The notes: generated by a model not told the origin, from the letters alone. A DNA stretch of 35,032 nucleotides from CAZPMC01 sp964587755 (GCA_964587755.1 CAZPMC010000022.1:1-35032); one strand, 5' to 3'; counted from the first letter of the stretch, positions 1-7,359 are shown. Numbers and translations: made by a program.

Positions 1-33
1 AATCTCAAATAGAATACTGGTTCGAAAGAATAA

Positions 34-1386
34 TCAATCTGAGGAATAGTTTTTAATTAAAAATATAAACCATGTGACCAGCACTATACCTTTGCATACA
101 CTTGACATGCTTATACTCCACCATACTCCGTTAAGCCCCAGGCTGGTGGCCGATAGTATAAGGGCAGCCGGTATTCTTAAAGCGTTGAAGGTTATTCCCA
201 CTACCGACGGTGGAACAGTTTTCCCCAATCCATTAAATGCGCCTGCCGTGGTTGCTTCCCAGCACATAAAAAGCTGGGACAGCCCTAATATCTGTAAATA
301 TACGATTCCGTATCTTATAGTTTCTTCTTCGTCAATGAATATGGAGAATAACGGCCTTGCGGCAAAAATCAAAAGCCCGGTAGTCAGTATCCCGATTACG
401 GTCATAACGGACATTCCGGCAAAATAACTCTTAACAACCCTGGACCACTTATTAGCTCCATAGTTTTGTCCCACTAAGGTGCTCATTGCTGTTTGAAATC
501 CTCCTGCTGTCATCCAGGATATGGCTTCTATTTGAGAACCGACCTTTTGCACTGCTATAGGTATAGGTCCCCATTGGGCGATTATCCTTGCAATAAACAT
601 TGCAATTACGGTAAATAGCCCGCTTTGAAGGCCCGCTGGGAATCCTAACCTGATAATAGTTTTTGTCCGGTCCATATCTGGGGCTTTAAACAGCTTTAAA
701 TTAGAAAATATTTCTCTTGTTCTCCGGGCTTTTATAATGAATATAACAGTGACACAAAGCTGGGCAATTATAGTTGCCAAAGCTGCGCCAGCAACCCCTA
801 ATCTGGGAAAAGGTCCTATCCCAAAAATCAGCAACGGGTCCAAAATCATATTTACGACTAAACCCATTGAATTTATAATAAAAGGAATTCTGCTTTCTCC
901 ATAACCATTAAAAATCCCAGTAAAGACAGGATTAATAAAATTGAATACCATTCCCAGGGAAACTATGACTAAATAGGTAATTGCATTGTTTATAATATCC
1001 GGTTCTTCAAGATTAAAGAAGCCAATCAAAGGCTTTCGAAAGATTATCATCACCAGCCCATAAAGCAGGGCGAGTGAAACATTCAACTGAATACCGTGTT
1101 TTATATAGGTCTTTGCCTCCGCCATATCCCGTTTGCCTACCGATTGGGCTACTCCTACCCCGGCACCTATTTGGGATATTATAATAAATGCCGCCGCCAG
1201 CCATGTAAAAAAACCAGCCGTTCCGACAGCAGCAACAGCTCTGGAACCAAGCCTGCCTACCCAAAACATATCCGTCATATTGTACGCCATTTGAATAAAG
1301 GATGTTCCCATGATGGGAAGAGCCAATCTGAATAATGCTTTGAATATATTCCCTTCTGTTATGTCGTTTACCCTTGTCATCTTCAT
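34..1386 (-). CDS. MATE-family multidrug/Na+ antiporter
   Basis: This is a 450-residue polytopic membrane protein with the length and layout of MATE exporters: about 12 hydrophobic segments in two homologous halves. The first half opens with a typical ALFRLALPIMGTSFIQMAYN stretch and a DMFWVGRLG motif near residue 40. The family exports cationic drugs or metabolites in exchange for Na+ or H+ across the cytoplasmic membrane; the substrate here cannot be told. An AGAAGGG ribosome binding site lies 4 nt before the first ATG and 10 nt before a second ATG at codon 3 (start 1380), so either start is possible. It follows the rsgA remnant on the same strand with a gap of about 50 nt. No frameshift or truncation is visible. 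Bases 1-33 downstream hold nothing recognisable. Confidence 0.9.
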   Translation of the reverse strand: MKMTRVNDITEGNIFKALFRLALPIMGTSFIQMAYNMTDMFWVGRLGSRAVAAVGTAGFFTWLAAAFIIISQIGAGVGVAQSVGKRDMAEAKTYIKHGIQLNVSLALLYGLVMIIFRKPLIGFFNLEEPDIINNAITYLVIVSLGMVFNFINPVFTGIFNGYGESRIPFIINSMGLVVNMILDPLLIFGIGPFPRLGVAGAALATIIAQLCVTVIFIIKARRTREIFSNLKLFKAPDMDRTKTIIRLGFPAGLQSGLFTVIAMFIARIIAQWGPIPIAVQKVGSQIEAISWMTAGGFQTAMSTLVGQNYGANKWSRVVKSYFAGMSVMTVIGILTTGLLIFAARPLFSIFIDEEETIRYGIVYLQILGLSQLFMCWEATTAGAFNGLGKTVPPSVVGITFNALRIPAALILSATSLGLNGVWWSISMSSVCKGIVLVTWFIFLIKNYSSD

Positions 1387-1438
1387 ATATCCCTTCTATA
1401 TTAGCCAATCTAAATTCTACACTGTTTTGCCATGTTTG

Positions 1439-1999
1439 TTAACCCTTGTTTTTGAACCCTCCATTTTTCTTCATTTGCTTGCTCCATTTAGCAATGTCTT
1501 TGTGCCATTGCTGTTTTTGACGTAAATACTCCCCTTTGTCGTCGGAAAATCTTGCTTCACGCTTCAGTTTCAGATAGCTATCCCAGCGTTCGCTCGGGAG
1601 CTCGCCGCTCTTAATGGCAGCCCTGACTGCACAGCCCGGCTCAGTCTCGTGGCCACAGTCGCTGAGCATGATAAATACATAGTCAAAATTCGCGGCAACT
1701 GCCTGCTCTCCCCGTCCGGGTGTGGGGTCACGCCTGGAAAAGAATGATTTTCTGTTAAGAGTTTTTATAATCTGGCTGTCACCACTTGGGTTGTAATTTA
1801 CCAGCACAAAATCCCCTGTGGTTGGAAAATCTTCTAATCCGCCCAGGTAATATGTGCTTGACTTAAGTCTGCCAAAGATATGCCCATGTTCACAAATAAG
1901 CTCATACCTCTCCTTGTGTACTGCCGTAATACGTGCCGGAGTACCACTAACATCTTCCGGCATCATTGATGGGATAAACCCGTAATCTGCTAAATTCAA
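1439..1999 (-). pseudogene. rsgA: RsgA ribosome-assembly GTPase lacking its GTPase domain
   Basis: The 186-residue product matches both ends of RsgA (about 350 residues in relatives) but not its middle. Residues 1 to about 113 are the N-terminal OB-fold region, including the RRDPTPGRGEQAVAANFDYV block that normally leads into the GTPase. The next residues are already DCGHETEPGCAV, the end of the C-terminal zinc motif, followed by the usual Lys/Arg-rich tail. The circularly permuted GTPase domain (G4-G1-G3) and the first zinc-ligand cysteine are absent, about 150 residues, with the frame kept. RsgA normally releases late factors from the 30S subunit by GTP hydrolysis, so this product cannot do that. 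I chose the TTG at 1999 because GGAGG lies 9 nt upstream and the family sequence begins there; the frame is open further upstream without family similarity. Real in-frame deletion or assembly chimera cannot be told apart here. Confidence 0.8.
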
Positions 2000-2055
2000 C
2001 TTTCGAAACCTCCAATATTTGATGTGTTGTTTTGAGTGCAAATAATTACTTTCAT
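1996..2055 (-). CDS. possible 19-residue leader ORF coupled to rsgA
   Basis: An ATG at 2055 opens a 19-codon frame (MKVIICTQNNTSNIGGFES). Its TGA stop overlaps the TTG start of the rsgA remnant as TTGA, the classic layout for translational coupling. A GAGGAG site lies 11 nt upstream of the ATG. The GGAGG of rsgA is inside this frame and encodes its Gly-Gly. The peptide itself is not recognised. This arrangement could arise by chance. Confidence 0.3.
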   Translation of the reverse strand: MKVIICTQNNTSNIGGFES

Positions 2056-2104
2056 ATATCAACAACTCCTCTCGGTTTCAGGATAAATATAAAAACATAA
2101 AAAT

Positions 2105-2145
2105 ACCGCAGAAAGCAGCCTTTAGATGTAGCTGCAAACTGCGGT
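2105..2145 (-). terminator. hairpin with U-rich tail downstream of the DUF192 gene
   Basis: ACCGCAG pairs with CTGCGGT and, inside a symmetric AAA/AAA internal loop, GCAGC pairs with GCTGC. On the minus strand the stem is followed by ATTTTTATGTTTTT, as expected for an intrinsic terminator ending the transcript that carries the DUF192 gene. It lies about 250 nt past that gene's stop. It also sits just upstream of the rsgA remnant, so a leader role there is an alternative. Confidence 0.55.
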
Positions 2146-2159
2146 TTAACAATAAGCAT

Positions 2160-2198
2160 GCAAAAAAGCACACCTATAAAATCACATGTTTTTTTTGC
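2160..2198. terminator. A/T-rich inverted repeat in the 2066-2391 spacer
   Basis: GCAAAAAA (2160-2167) and TTTTTTGC (2191-2198) form an inverted repeat whose arms would give U runs in either direction. It could act as a weak bidirectional terminator. The rest of the 326-bp spacer 2066-2391 holds the hairpin at 2105-2145 and no gene I can support. Confidence 0.3.
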
Positions 2199-2391
2199 TC
2201 TGCCACTATTTAGTTTTAAGACATGAACACCTCATAAAAAACCGTCATAAAACATTTCCCCTTTCTTCTCTGCGTTCAGCAGTTACTAACAAGCATATAA
2301 TACCCATATGCAAATACTAATTATCAATACGAATAATTTGCTTCCACAATATAATTCTTATCATATGCTTATAGACTACTTTCACACCCAC

Positions 2392-2724
2392 TCACTCCCC
2401 CACGGCTACCCTACTCCCCACCTTCACATTCCTAAACCTTCCCTCACCTGCTTCTATGACCATTTTACATCCCCTCTGCGGCAAAATGACCTTCCACGGC
2501 TTCAGGCCCTCGATTTTTTTTATAACTTCCATATTTTCATTTACAAACAAAACATCGATAGGAAACCTCATGAAAAATGTATGTATGCTGTCGCAGGGTT
2601 TGATTAGTATAGCCTCGTAATGCGGGCTTTTGACAAACATATACCCCAGAAGCCTCTTAAAAAAGCTGTCTGCTATAAGCATTTCGGGTATGATTTCCGC
2701 CCCGCATAATAATGTTTTAACCAT
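2392..2724 (-). CDS. DUF192-family protein
   Basis: The 110-residue protein carries the DUF192 fold signature: an N-terminal strand with SFFKRLLGYMF, then a central CDSIHTFFMRFPIDVLFVNE segment (family motif IHTFFMRFPIDVVFLD) and a terminal strand with glycine turns. Members are small single-domain proteins of unknown biochemical role, often found beside tad/type II secretion-like genes in Clostridia, and the tadC remnant directly upstream fits that. No signal peptide is visible. The ATG at 2724 is preceded by GGAGG within a tandem-repeated stretch. The full family length is present, so this gene looks intact although its neighbours are damaged. Confidence 0.8.
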   Translation of the reverse strand: MVKTLLCGAEIIPEMLIADSFFKRLLGYMFVKSPHYEAILIKPCDSIHTFFMRFPIDVLFVNENMEVIKKIEGLKPWKVILPQRGCKMVIEAGEGRFRNVKVGSRVAVGE

Positions 2725-2783
2725 GCTCTCACCTAACCTCCGAATACTCCTATCTGACCTCCGAATACTCCCGCCTAACCTCC
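2722..2783 (-). repeat. three tandem 20-21 nt units spanning the tadC stop and DUF192 RBS
   Basis: On the minus strand, units begin at 2783, 2762 and 2741, each starting GGAGG(T)TAG- or CAG-like and ending GAGTATTC or GAGCATG. Each unit carries a Shine-Dalgarno sequence. The tadC frame ends at the TAG of the first unit; the second unit has CAG at the same place, and the frame would otherwise continue to a TAG in the third unit. The last unit supplies the DUF192 ribosome binding site and start codon. Confidence 0.7.
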
Positions 2784-3295
2784 AAATATTTTTACCATAT
2801 TTATAACAGCCGGGCCAAGTATGATTATAAAAATTGATGGTAATATAAAGAAAACTAGCGGGAACAGCATCTTAACAGGAGCCTTCAAATCACAGCGTTC
2901 GCTCATATTAGAAAGAGCTGTCTTACGTTCGATNNNNNNNNNNNNNNNNNNNNNNNNNNNNNNNNNNNNNNNNNNNNNNNNNNNNNNNNNNNNNNNNNNN
3001 NNNNNNNNNNNNNNNNNNNNNNNNNNNNNNNNNGAGCCTTCAAATCACAGCGTTCGCTCATATTAGAAAGAGCTGTCTTACGTTCGATTCCCATTCTGAT
3101 TTCTTTTAGACATTTCCCAAACTCATCTGAAAGCTCCCCGCTCACATTGCTTACAACTCTGGCCAAAGCGCCGTCAAAGGATAAGCCTGCTTCTACGCTG
3201 ACTGTAATTAAATCCAATGTATAGGGTAAATCCTTCAGCATTTTCTTTTTTCTGTTTTCAAAACGTTTAGACAGATAATTGGAACTCCAAGTCAT
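2775..3295 (-). pseudogene. tadC: TadC / type II secretion F-domain protein, fragment with assembly gap
   Basis: The part before the gap on the minus strand (3295-3034) encodes NRKKKMLKDLPYTLDLITVS and VEAGLSFDGAL, the T2SSF cytoplasmic helix region of TadC, an inner-membrane platform protein of Tad/Flp pilus assembly. The part after the gap (2933-2775) repeats the last 18 residues and continues into the final membrane segment (PVKMLFPLVFFILP) and a TAG stop. Both parts are in the same frame if the 55-nt duplicate is collapsed. Two losses remain. The N-terminal membrane region (about 100 residues) is replaced by a degS-like start. About 45 conserved residues expected between SERCDLK and APVK (the ALIQA...RAEEKA segment) are missing. 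No other tad gene is in the window. Confidence 0.65.
2879..3088. other. scaffold gap of 100 N with identical 55-nt flanks
   Basis: Bases 2934-3033 are exactly 100 N, the usual placeholder for a gap of unknown size. The 55 bases before it (2879-2933) and the 55 after it (3034-3088) are identical. This is what unmerged contig ends from a k=55 assembly graph look like. Removing one copy and the Ns restores one open tadC frame. A true tandem duplication is a less likely alternative. Confidence 0.85.
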
Positions 3296-3419
3296 CCTTA
3301 TCTTTTCTTATATTATCGATAATATTAAGAATTTGATCTCTGCTTGAGCCTATTTCTTCTATTATTTTCTTGATTATTTTATTGATATGATTTACATCTA
3401 AATCCATAATACTCATCAT
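3267..3419 (-). pseudogene. DegS-like sensor kinase N-terminal fragment fused to tadC
   Basis: A 50-codon frame starts with ATG-ATG next to GAGGG. It encodes an N-terminal stretch with NKIIKKIIEEIGSSRDQI and an acidic/basic helix resembling the first helix of clostridial DegS histidine kinases, where a coiled coil leading to the kinase follows. Here the frame stops at 3267 after running 29 nt into the tadC-like frame. The kinase core (HisKA_3 and ATPase) and any partner degU are absent. The likely reading is a deletion joining degS to tadC. The family assignment rests on a short stretch and is tentative. Confidence 0.4.
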
Positions 3420-3428
3420 CCCTCACAA

Positions 3429-4838
3429 TCATAAATTATAGCATAAACTCGCCACACACTCCACGCCCCCGCCCCAGGGGAACATATCCACCGGCTGAAC
3501 CTTTTCCACCATATATCCGCTGCCGGTCAAATGCTTTAAGTCTCTGGCAAGTGTTGAGGGATTGCATGAGACATACACAATCCGCTGCGGCTTCATTTCA
3601 GAAAGCAGGTGAAGCAGTGATTCATCACAGCCTTTTCGTGGCGGGTCAAGTACCACCACATCAGCCCGCACACCCTTTTGATAAAGGCCGGGCACAGCTT
3701 TTTCCGCCTCTCCCTGTATAAATTCTACATTTTTCACCTCATTTAGTTCTGCATTTCTTTTAGCATCCTCATAAGCCGCTTCCACCACTTCCACACCATA
3801 GACCTTTGCTGCCTTCTCCGATAAAAACAGAGAAATGGTCCCTATCCCGCAATAAAGGTCAAACACGGTTTCTTTGCCGGTCAGTGCGGCATACTCAAGG
3901 GCTTTCTCGTAAAGGACCTCGGTTTGCACAGGATTTACCTGGAAAAATGAATGGGGCGATATCAAAAAGCGGTAGCGTCCGATGGTGTCGGAAATCGTCC
4001 TGCTGCCGTATAAAAGTATATTTTTTTCTCCCAATATCACATTGGTCTTACTGGTATTTACATTCAAATATATACTCTTAACTTTTAAAGCTACACCACT
4101 GGGGCAGCCGGAGTAAGTGTCCGCATTTTCTAAATCAGACTCTGTCAGCCTCTTTACCAGCTCATCGCTAAACGGAAGCGCTTCACCGTTTATGACAAGC
4201 ACCATCATTATATCTCCAGTGTTAAACCCTGTCCGGATGAGAATATGGCGTATCAAGCCGGTTCCTTCGGATTCATCGTATACCGTTAGTCCCTTCTCAA
4301 CTATAAACCTTACGATCTCATTCCGAAGCATATCGCTGACCGGAGCCTGTATCCCGCACTCCTCGGATTTGATTACATCATGGGATCGGGCAGCATAGAA
4401 GCCGCTGACCACATCCCCCTTCACTACCGCCACAGGGTATTGTGCCTTATTTCTGTAATTATAGGGGTTTTCCATGCCCATGGTGTCAAATACTTCAACA
4501 TCCATAAGTCCCCCTATTCTTTCAAGATTATCCCTAACAAGCTTAGTCTTGAACTTAAGAGAAGCCTCATAGTTTAAATGCTGCAGCCTGCAGCCCCCGC
4601 ATCTTTTAAAGACGCTGCAAAATGGCTCGATTCTGTCGGCAGATGACTTTAGTATCTTAATGAGCTTTCCTATCGCATATGTTTTACTCACCTTAATAAT
4701 CCGCGCCTCAACAAGCTCTCCTGTCAAGGCTCCGTTGACAAATACGGCGAAGCCTCCGATCCTTCCCACACCCTGCCCTTCGTGGGTCATATCATTTATT
4801 TCAATAATATAAGTCTTATTCTTTTCCGGCAGCGACAT
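3429..4838 (-). CDS. rlmD: 23S rRNA (uracil-C5)-methyltransferase, RlmD/RumA family
   Basis: The 469-residue enzyme uses S-adenosylmethionine to make 5-methyluridine in 23S rRNA (or tRNA; paralogues RlmD, RlmCD and TrmA-like are hard to separate by eye). The order is a TRAM RNA-binding domain (about 5-62), then iron-sulfur cysteines C74, C80, C83 and C161 in CSVFKRCGGC and EECG. A Rossmann methyltransferase domain follows with VFDLYCGIGTISLFL, the DPPRKGC motif and the catalytic cysteine in YVSCNPSTLARD. I chose the ATG at 4838 over the in-frame ATG at 4850 because GGAG lies 6 nt upstream of it and the upper ATG has no good site. It is divergent from the M23 peptidase gene. Confidence 0.9.
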   Translation of the reverse strand: MSLPEKNKTYIIEINDMTHEGQGVGRIGGFAVFVNGALTGELVEARIIKVSKTYAIGKLIKILKSSADRIEPFCSVFKRCGGCRLQHLNYEASLKFKTKLVRDNLERIGGLMDVEVFDTMGMENPYNYRNKAQYPVAVVKGDVVSGFYAARSHDVIKSEECGIQAPVSDMLRNEIVRFIVEKGLTVYDESEGTGLIRHILIRTGFNTGDIMMVLVINGEALPFSDELVKRLTESDLENADTYSGCPSGVALKVKSIYLNVNTSKTNVILGEKNILLYGSRTISDTIGRYRFLISPHSFFQVNPVQTEVLYEKALEYAALTGKETVFDLYCGIGTISLFLSEKAAKVYGVEVVEAAYEDAKRNAELNEVKNVEFIQGEAEKAVPGLYQKGVRADVVVLDPPRKGCDESLLHLLSEMKPQRIVYVSCNPSTLARDLKHLTGSGYMVEKVQPVDMFPWGGGVECVASLCYNL

Positions 4839-4931
4839 AAAAATCTCCATTCCAAAAAATTCGTTATTTTAGTATCAATAATATCATTAAACACTATAAT
4901 TTGAAATTATTCACCCGTGTTTCAATAAAAT

Positions 4932-4960
4932 TTGACAAAATGGACAAAATAAACTATAAA
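4932..4960 (+). promoter_or_regulatory. sigma-A promoter for the small ORF, M23 and bactofilin genes
   Basis: TTGACA at 4932-4937 and TATAAA at 4955-4960 are separated by 17 nt, a near-consensus vegetative promoter. Transcription would start near 4967 and run through the small ORF at 4978 into the M23 peptidase gene. Confidence 0.75.
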
Positions 4961-4977
4961 TAATAGGAGTGGAAATA

Positions 4978-5064
4978 ATGTGTCCGGGGAAAAGGAATTT
5001 TAATTCTTTTGTAGAATTAATAATTGTCAGTATACATTTTCAACCGACACTGTACAAAAGATAA
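4978..5064 (+). CDS. possible 28-residue leader or small protein
   Basis: An ATG at 4978 sits 8 nt after AGGAG and just behind a near-consensus promoter. The frame encodes 28 residues beginning MCPGKRNFNSFVELIIVSIH, with a short hydrophobic centre. The stop lies 43 nt before the M23 start. The peptide is not recognised. An 8-bp perfect inverted repeat lies inside it. It could be a real small protein, a leader peptide or chance. Confidence 0.35.
   Translation: MCPGKRNFNSFVELIIVSIHFQPTLYKR
5000..5020 (+). repeat. 8-bp perfect inverted repeat in the M23 leader
   Basis: TTAATTCT (5000-5007) and AGAATTAA (5013-5020) are separated by 5 nt. It lies 40-60 nt downstream of the -10 element, where an operator or a transcript hairpin would affect expression. 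It is AT-rich, so as RNA it would be weak; there is no U run after it. Confidence 0.4.
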
Positions 5065-5107
5065 AAACTTAATATGCTTTTATCATTTTATTACAGGATG
5101 GTTGAAC

Positions 5108-6049
5108 ATGAGAAAGGGCAAGTTAAAAAAATCACATAAAAAATATCTTTCAGTAGTTTTAGTTCCCCATTCATCAAATCATGTTAAGGTATTTAAGTTT
5201 ACATCACTGTATCTCAAACTTACAATATGTTTTGTATTTCTAATAGGTATATTTGTCTGCGGAGGGCTTTATATATCCAAAATACTCGGTGAAAACCAGG
5301 CATTAAGGCTGGATATCAACGAGCTCTACAGCGCCAATACCGACCAACGCAAGCTTATTGAGGAAAAGACTAATGAAATCGATAAATTAAAATTTGAAAG
5401 CGCTACCTTTGCAGAGCTTGTTAATGATAAAATCGAGGAATATACCGAAAGCTTTAATAAACTGACAGATGAGTATATTACTGAGCGGACTAATTCAAAA
5501 CCCAGCAGAGCCGGCGAAAGGAACGAAGCCGACTTTTCCCACGATATCAAGGAGCTTAAGGAACGTTTAGACAGTCTGACTGAGCTGTACAGCCGTTCAG
5601 ACGTTCCCAGTGCCGACCTTACAGCGGCAGAAAAGAAGCTGGAAGCATATCTTGAAACCATTCCCACTCTTTGGCCTACAAAAGGAAGAATCACAGATAA
5701 ATTTGGCTACAGGAAAGATCCTTTTACCAGAAGGACCAAATTCCATAACGGTCTTGACATTGCTGCCGATATGGGTACGGATATTGTAGCCTGCGCAAGC
5801 GGCAAGGTAATAATGGCCGAATTTACCCGCGGGTATGGACGAGTTGTTAAAATTGACCATGGCAGAGGGATTGTAACTGTATACGGGCATGCTTCAAAGC
5901 TTCTGGTCAAAGTGGGGGATACTGTTAAAAAGGGTGATATAATTGCCAAGGTAGGCAGCTCAGGCCGCAGCACAGGACCCCATCTTCACTTTGAGCTGCT
6001 TTTGTACAATACACCTGTTGATCCACTTCAGTATTTAGATCAAAAATAA
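5108..6049 (+). CDS. membrane-anchored M23 peptidoglycan endopeptidase
   Basis: The 313-residue protein has a basic cytoplasmic N-terminus, one membrane segment (about 35-57), an extracytoplasmic coiled coil (about 62-165) and a C-terminal LytM/M23 domain (about 190-310). Zinc and catalytic residues are all present: H213 and D217 in FHNGLD, H261 in YGH, and H292/H294 in PHLHFE. It should therefore be an active metalloendopeptidase cutting peptide cross-links in the cell wall, unlike degenerate LytM regulators. I chose the ATG at 5108 (AGGATGG upstream); a TTG at 5024 would add 28 uncharacteristic residues. The bactofilin gene starts 51 nt downstream. Such pairs occur in several phyla, where the bactofilin positions the peptidase to shape the wall. 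Confidence 0.88.
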   Translation: MRKGKLKKSHKKYLSVVLVPHSSNHVKVFKFTSLYLKLTICFVFLIGIFVCGGLYISKILGENQALRLDINELYSANTDQRKLIEEKTNEIDKLKFESATFAELVNDKIEEYTESFNKLTDEYITERTNSKPSRAGERNEADFSHDIKELKERLDSLTELYSRSDVPSADLTAAEKKLEAYLETIPTLWPTKGRITDKFGYRKDPFTRRTKFHNGLDIAADMGTDIVACASGKVIMAEFTRGYGRVVKIDHGRGIVTVYGHASKLLVKVGDTVKKGDIIAKVGSSGRSTGPHLHFELLLYNTPVDPLQYLDQK

Positions 6050-6100
6050 TTCAAAAATTTGTTTAATTTATACATTATTTTGAAAACGGGGGATTCACTT

Positions 6101-6550
6101 ATGTTAAGAAAGAAAAATACAGCATTCCGTGACGGAATGGATTCGTTGATTGGTCCAAATTCGACCTTTACAGGCAATATCGAGGCTGATGGCTCTGTCA
6201 GGGTTGACGGCGAACTGATAGGGGATATAGTAGTAACTGGGGATGTTTATATTGGCGAGCAGGCTGTTGTTAAAGGAAACATCGAAGCTGCCAACGTCAA
6301 TCTCGCCGGCACCCTCGAAGGAAACATGACGGTTAAGGGTATATTGAAAATTCTTACAACCGCCAAGCTCTACGGTGACATCATGGTTAAAAGCTTCGTA
6401 GTTGACGAAGGAGCTTTGTTTCAAGGCAAATGCAGCATGATAGAGAACACTGAGAAAACAGAAGCTGAGGAAGTTCCTGAGAAAAAGAAGAGTTCAAAGA
6501 GAAATTATAAAAAAAGCTCAGTTTTAGAAGATGTTTATGAAAACAATTGA
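6101..6550 (+). CDS. bactofilin (CcmA family cytoskeletal polymer)
   Basis: The 149-residue protein has a short N-terminal tail, a central bactofilin beta-helix (about 17-112) with repeating GNIEADGSVRVDGELIGDI and VVTGDVYIGE turns, and a Lys/Glu-rich tail (113-149). Bactofilins self-assemble without nucleotide into filaments lying on the inner face of the membrane and recruit wall enzymes. The ATG at 6101 has GGGGG 8 nt upstream; an earlier non-ATG start at 6059 is poorly supported. Co-transcription with the M23 gene is likely, since the same-strand gap is 51 nt and a terminator follows. Confidence 0.9.
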   Translation: MLRKKNTAFRDGMDSLIGPNSTFTGNIEADGSVRVDGELIGDIVVTGDVYIGEQAVVKGNIEAANVNLAGTLEGNMTVKGILKILTTAKLYGDIMVKSFVVDEGALFQGKCSMIENTEKTEAEEVPEKKKSSKRNYKKSSVLEDVYENN

Positions 6551-6595
6551 AATGTCACATAAAAAACCAGGCGAATTAGTATAGCTGCCAGAGCT

Positions 6596-6636
6596 AAGCG
6601 GAGCATAAAATGAATTTTCTTTATGTTCCGCTTTTT
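6596..6636 (+). terminator. intrinsic terminator after the bactofilin gene
   Basis: AAGCGGAGCATAAA (6596-6609) pairs with TTTATGTTCCGCTT (6620-6633) with one G-U wobble and is followed by a T run ending at 6636. The stem reaches AAAAA on its other side, so it may also act on the minus strand for the XRE gene, but the plus strand fits best. Confidence 0.8.
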
Positions 6637-6731
6637 CACATACCACCATCTCCGGTAAAACATGCTGCTTCTGAACATGATACCGCCCCCTTTTACTCAT
6701 AATATGAAAAAGGCAGGATATTGGTGCATGT

Positions 6732-7193
6732 TTAATTACTATTATTTATAAGTATTCCCATGGAAATATATCTTTTGAGCATGTTCTCTATCTGCAGGTT
6801 TACGTCCTCCAGAAAAAGCTTGTACAGCACATCATCCTCAATCAGGTATTTAGCCTCTAATACATTGTTTAGAATTGCACTTACCTTTCTTTGAACATCC
6901 TTATCATCAAGAACCTTCAGGTTTCTATCCTTAGCTATCGTAAGGTGAAGCAATGACGGCACTTTCAAGGCTGGTGAGTCTCGTTCCGGGTCTATACCCA
7001 AAAGCACCTCTAATTCGATATCCAAAACGTCTGCAACCTTTAATATAATATCCAGCTTAGGGTTTGTCTTTTTACCGTTCTCGATTTGAGACAGATAGCC
7101 CGGTGATATCCCAATCTCTTTGGCTAGACTTGAAAGAGATATCTTCTTCTCTTCCCTTTTTAACCTTATGGCCTCCCCGACCTTAATTTCCAA
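6732..7193 (-). CDS. XRE-family helix-turn-helix transcriptional regulator
   Basis: The 153-residue protein has an N-terminal HTH_XRE domain (about 6-63) with the LAKEIGISPGYLSQIENGKK recognition-helix region. A helical C-terminal part (about 85-150) of no recognised domain follows, probably for dimerisation or a partner. It presumably binds DNA as a dimer; its targets are unknown. The start is a TTG at 7193 with GGGGGTGAG about 6 nt upstream. It is divergent from the PBP1A gene with 166 bp between them, which makes that promoter and its own the nearest candidate targets. No cupin or peptidase domain is present. Confidence 0.85.
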   Translation of the reverse strand: MEIKVGEAIRLKREEKKISLSSLAKEIGISPGYLSQIENGKKTNPKLDIILKVADVLDIELEVLLGIDPERDSPALKVPSLLHLTIAKDRNLKVLDDKDVQRKVSAILNNVLEAKYLIEDDVLYKLFLEDVNLQIENMLKRYISMGILINNSN

Positions 7194-7295
7194 AACAACT
7201 CACCCCCAAAGCGCAATAAACTCCGCTACTCCCATTCTACAAAAAGCGACTTGTTTTAGCAACCAAAAACTTGCTTTCTTTAAATTACCGTGGTT

Positions 7296-7324
7296 TTGCA
7301 GCTAAAAAAAAACTGTGGTATAAT
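7296..7324 (+). promoter_or_regulatory. promoter of the PBP1A gene
   Basis: TTGCAG (7296-7301) and TATAAT (7319-7324) are 17 nt apart, with an extended -10 TGG immediately before TATAAT. The start codon is 36 nt downstream of the -10, with AAAGGAG 7 nt before it. Confidence 0.75.
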
Positions 7325-7359
7325 ATATCCCGAACTCTTACAAGTAAAGGAGTACAACC

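Noticed and set aside
2308..2607. 99-codon plus-strand frame
   Set aside because: Antisense to the DUF192 gene and rich in His/Pro/Tyr without family resemblance.
2821..3295. Open frames running through the N block
   Set aside because: Translation across unknown bases is meaningless; only the parts on either side were used.
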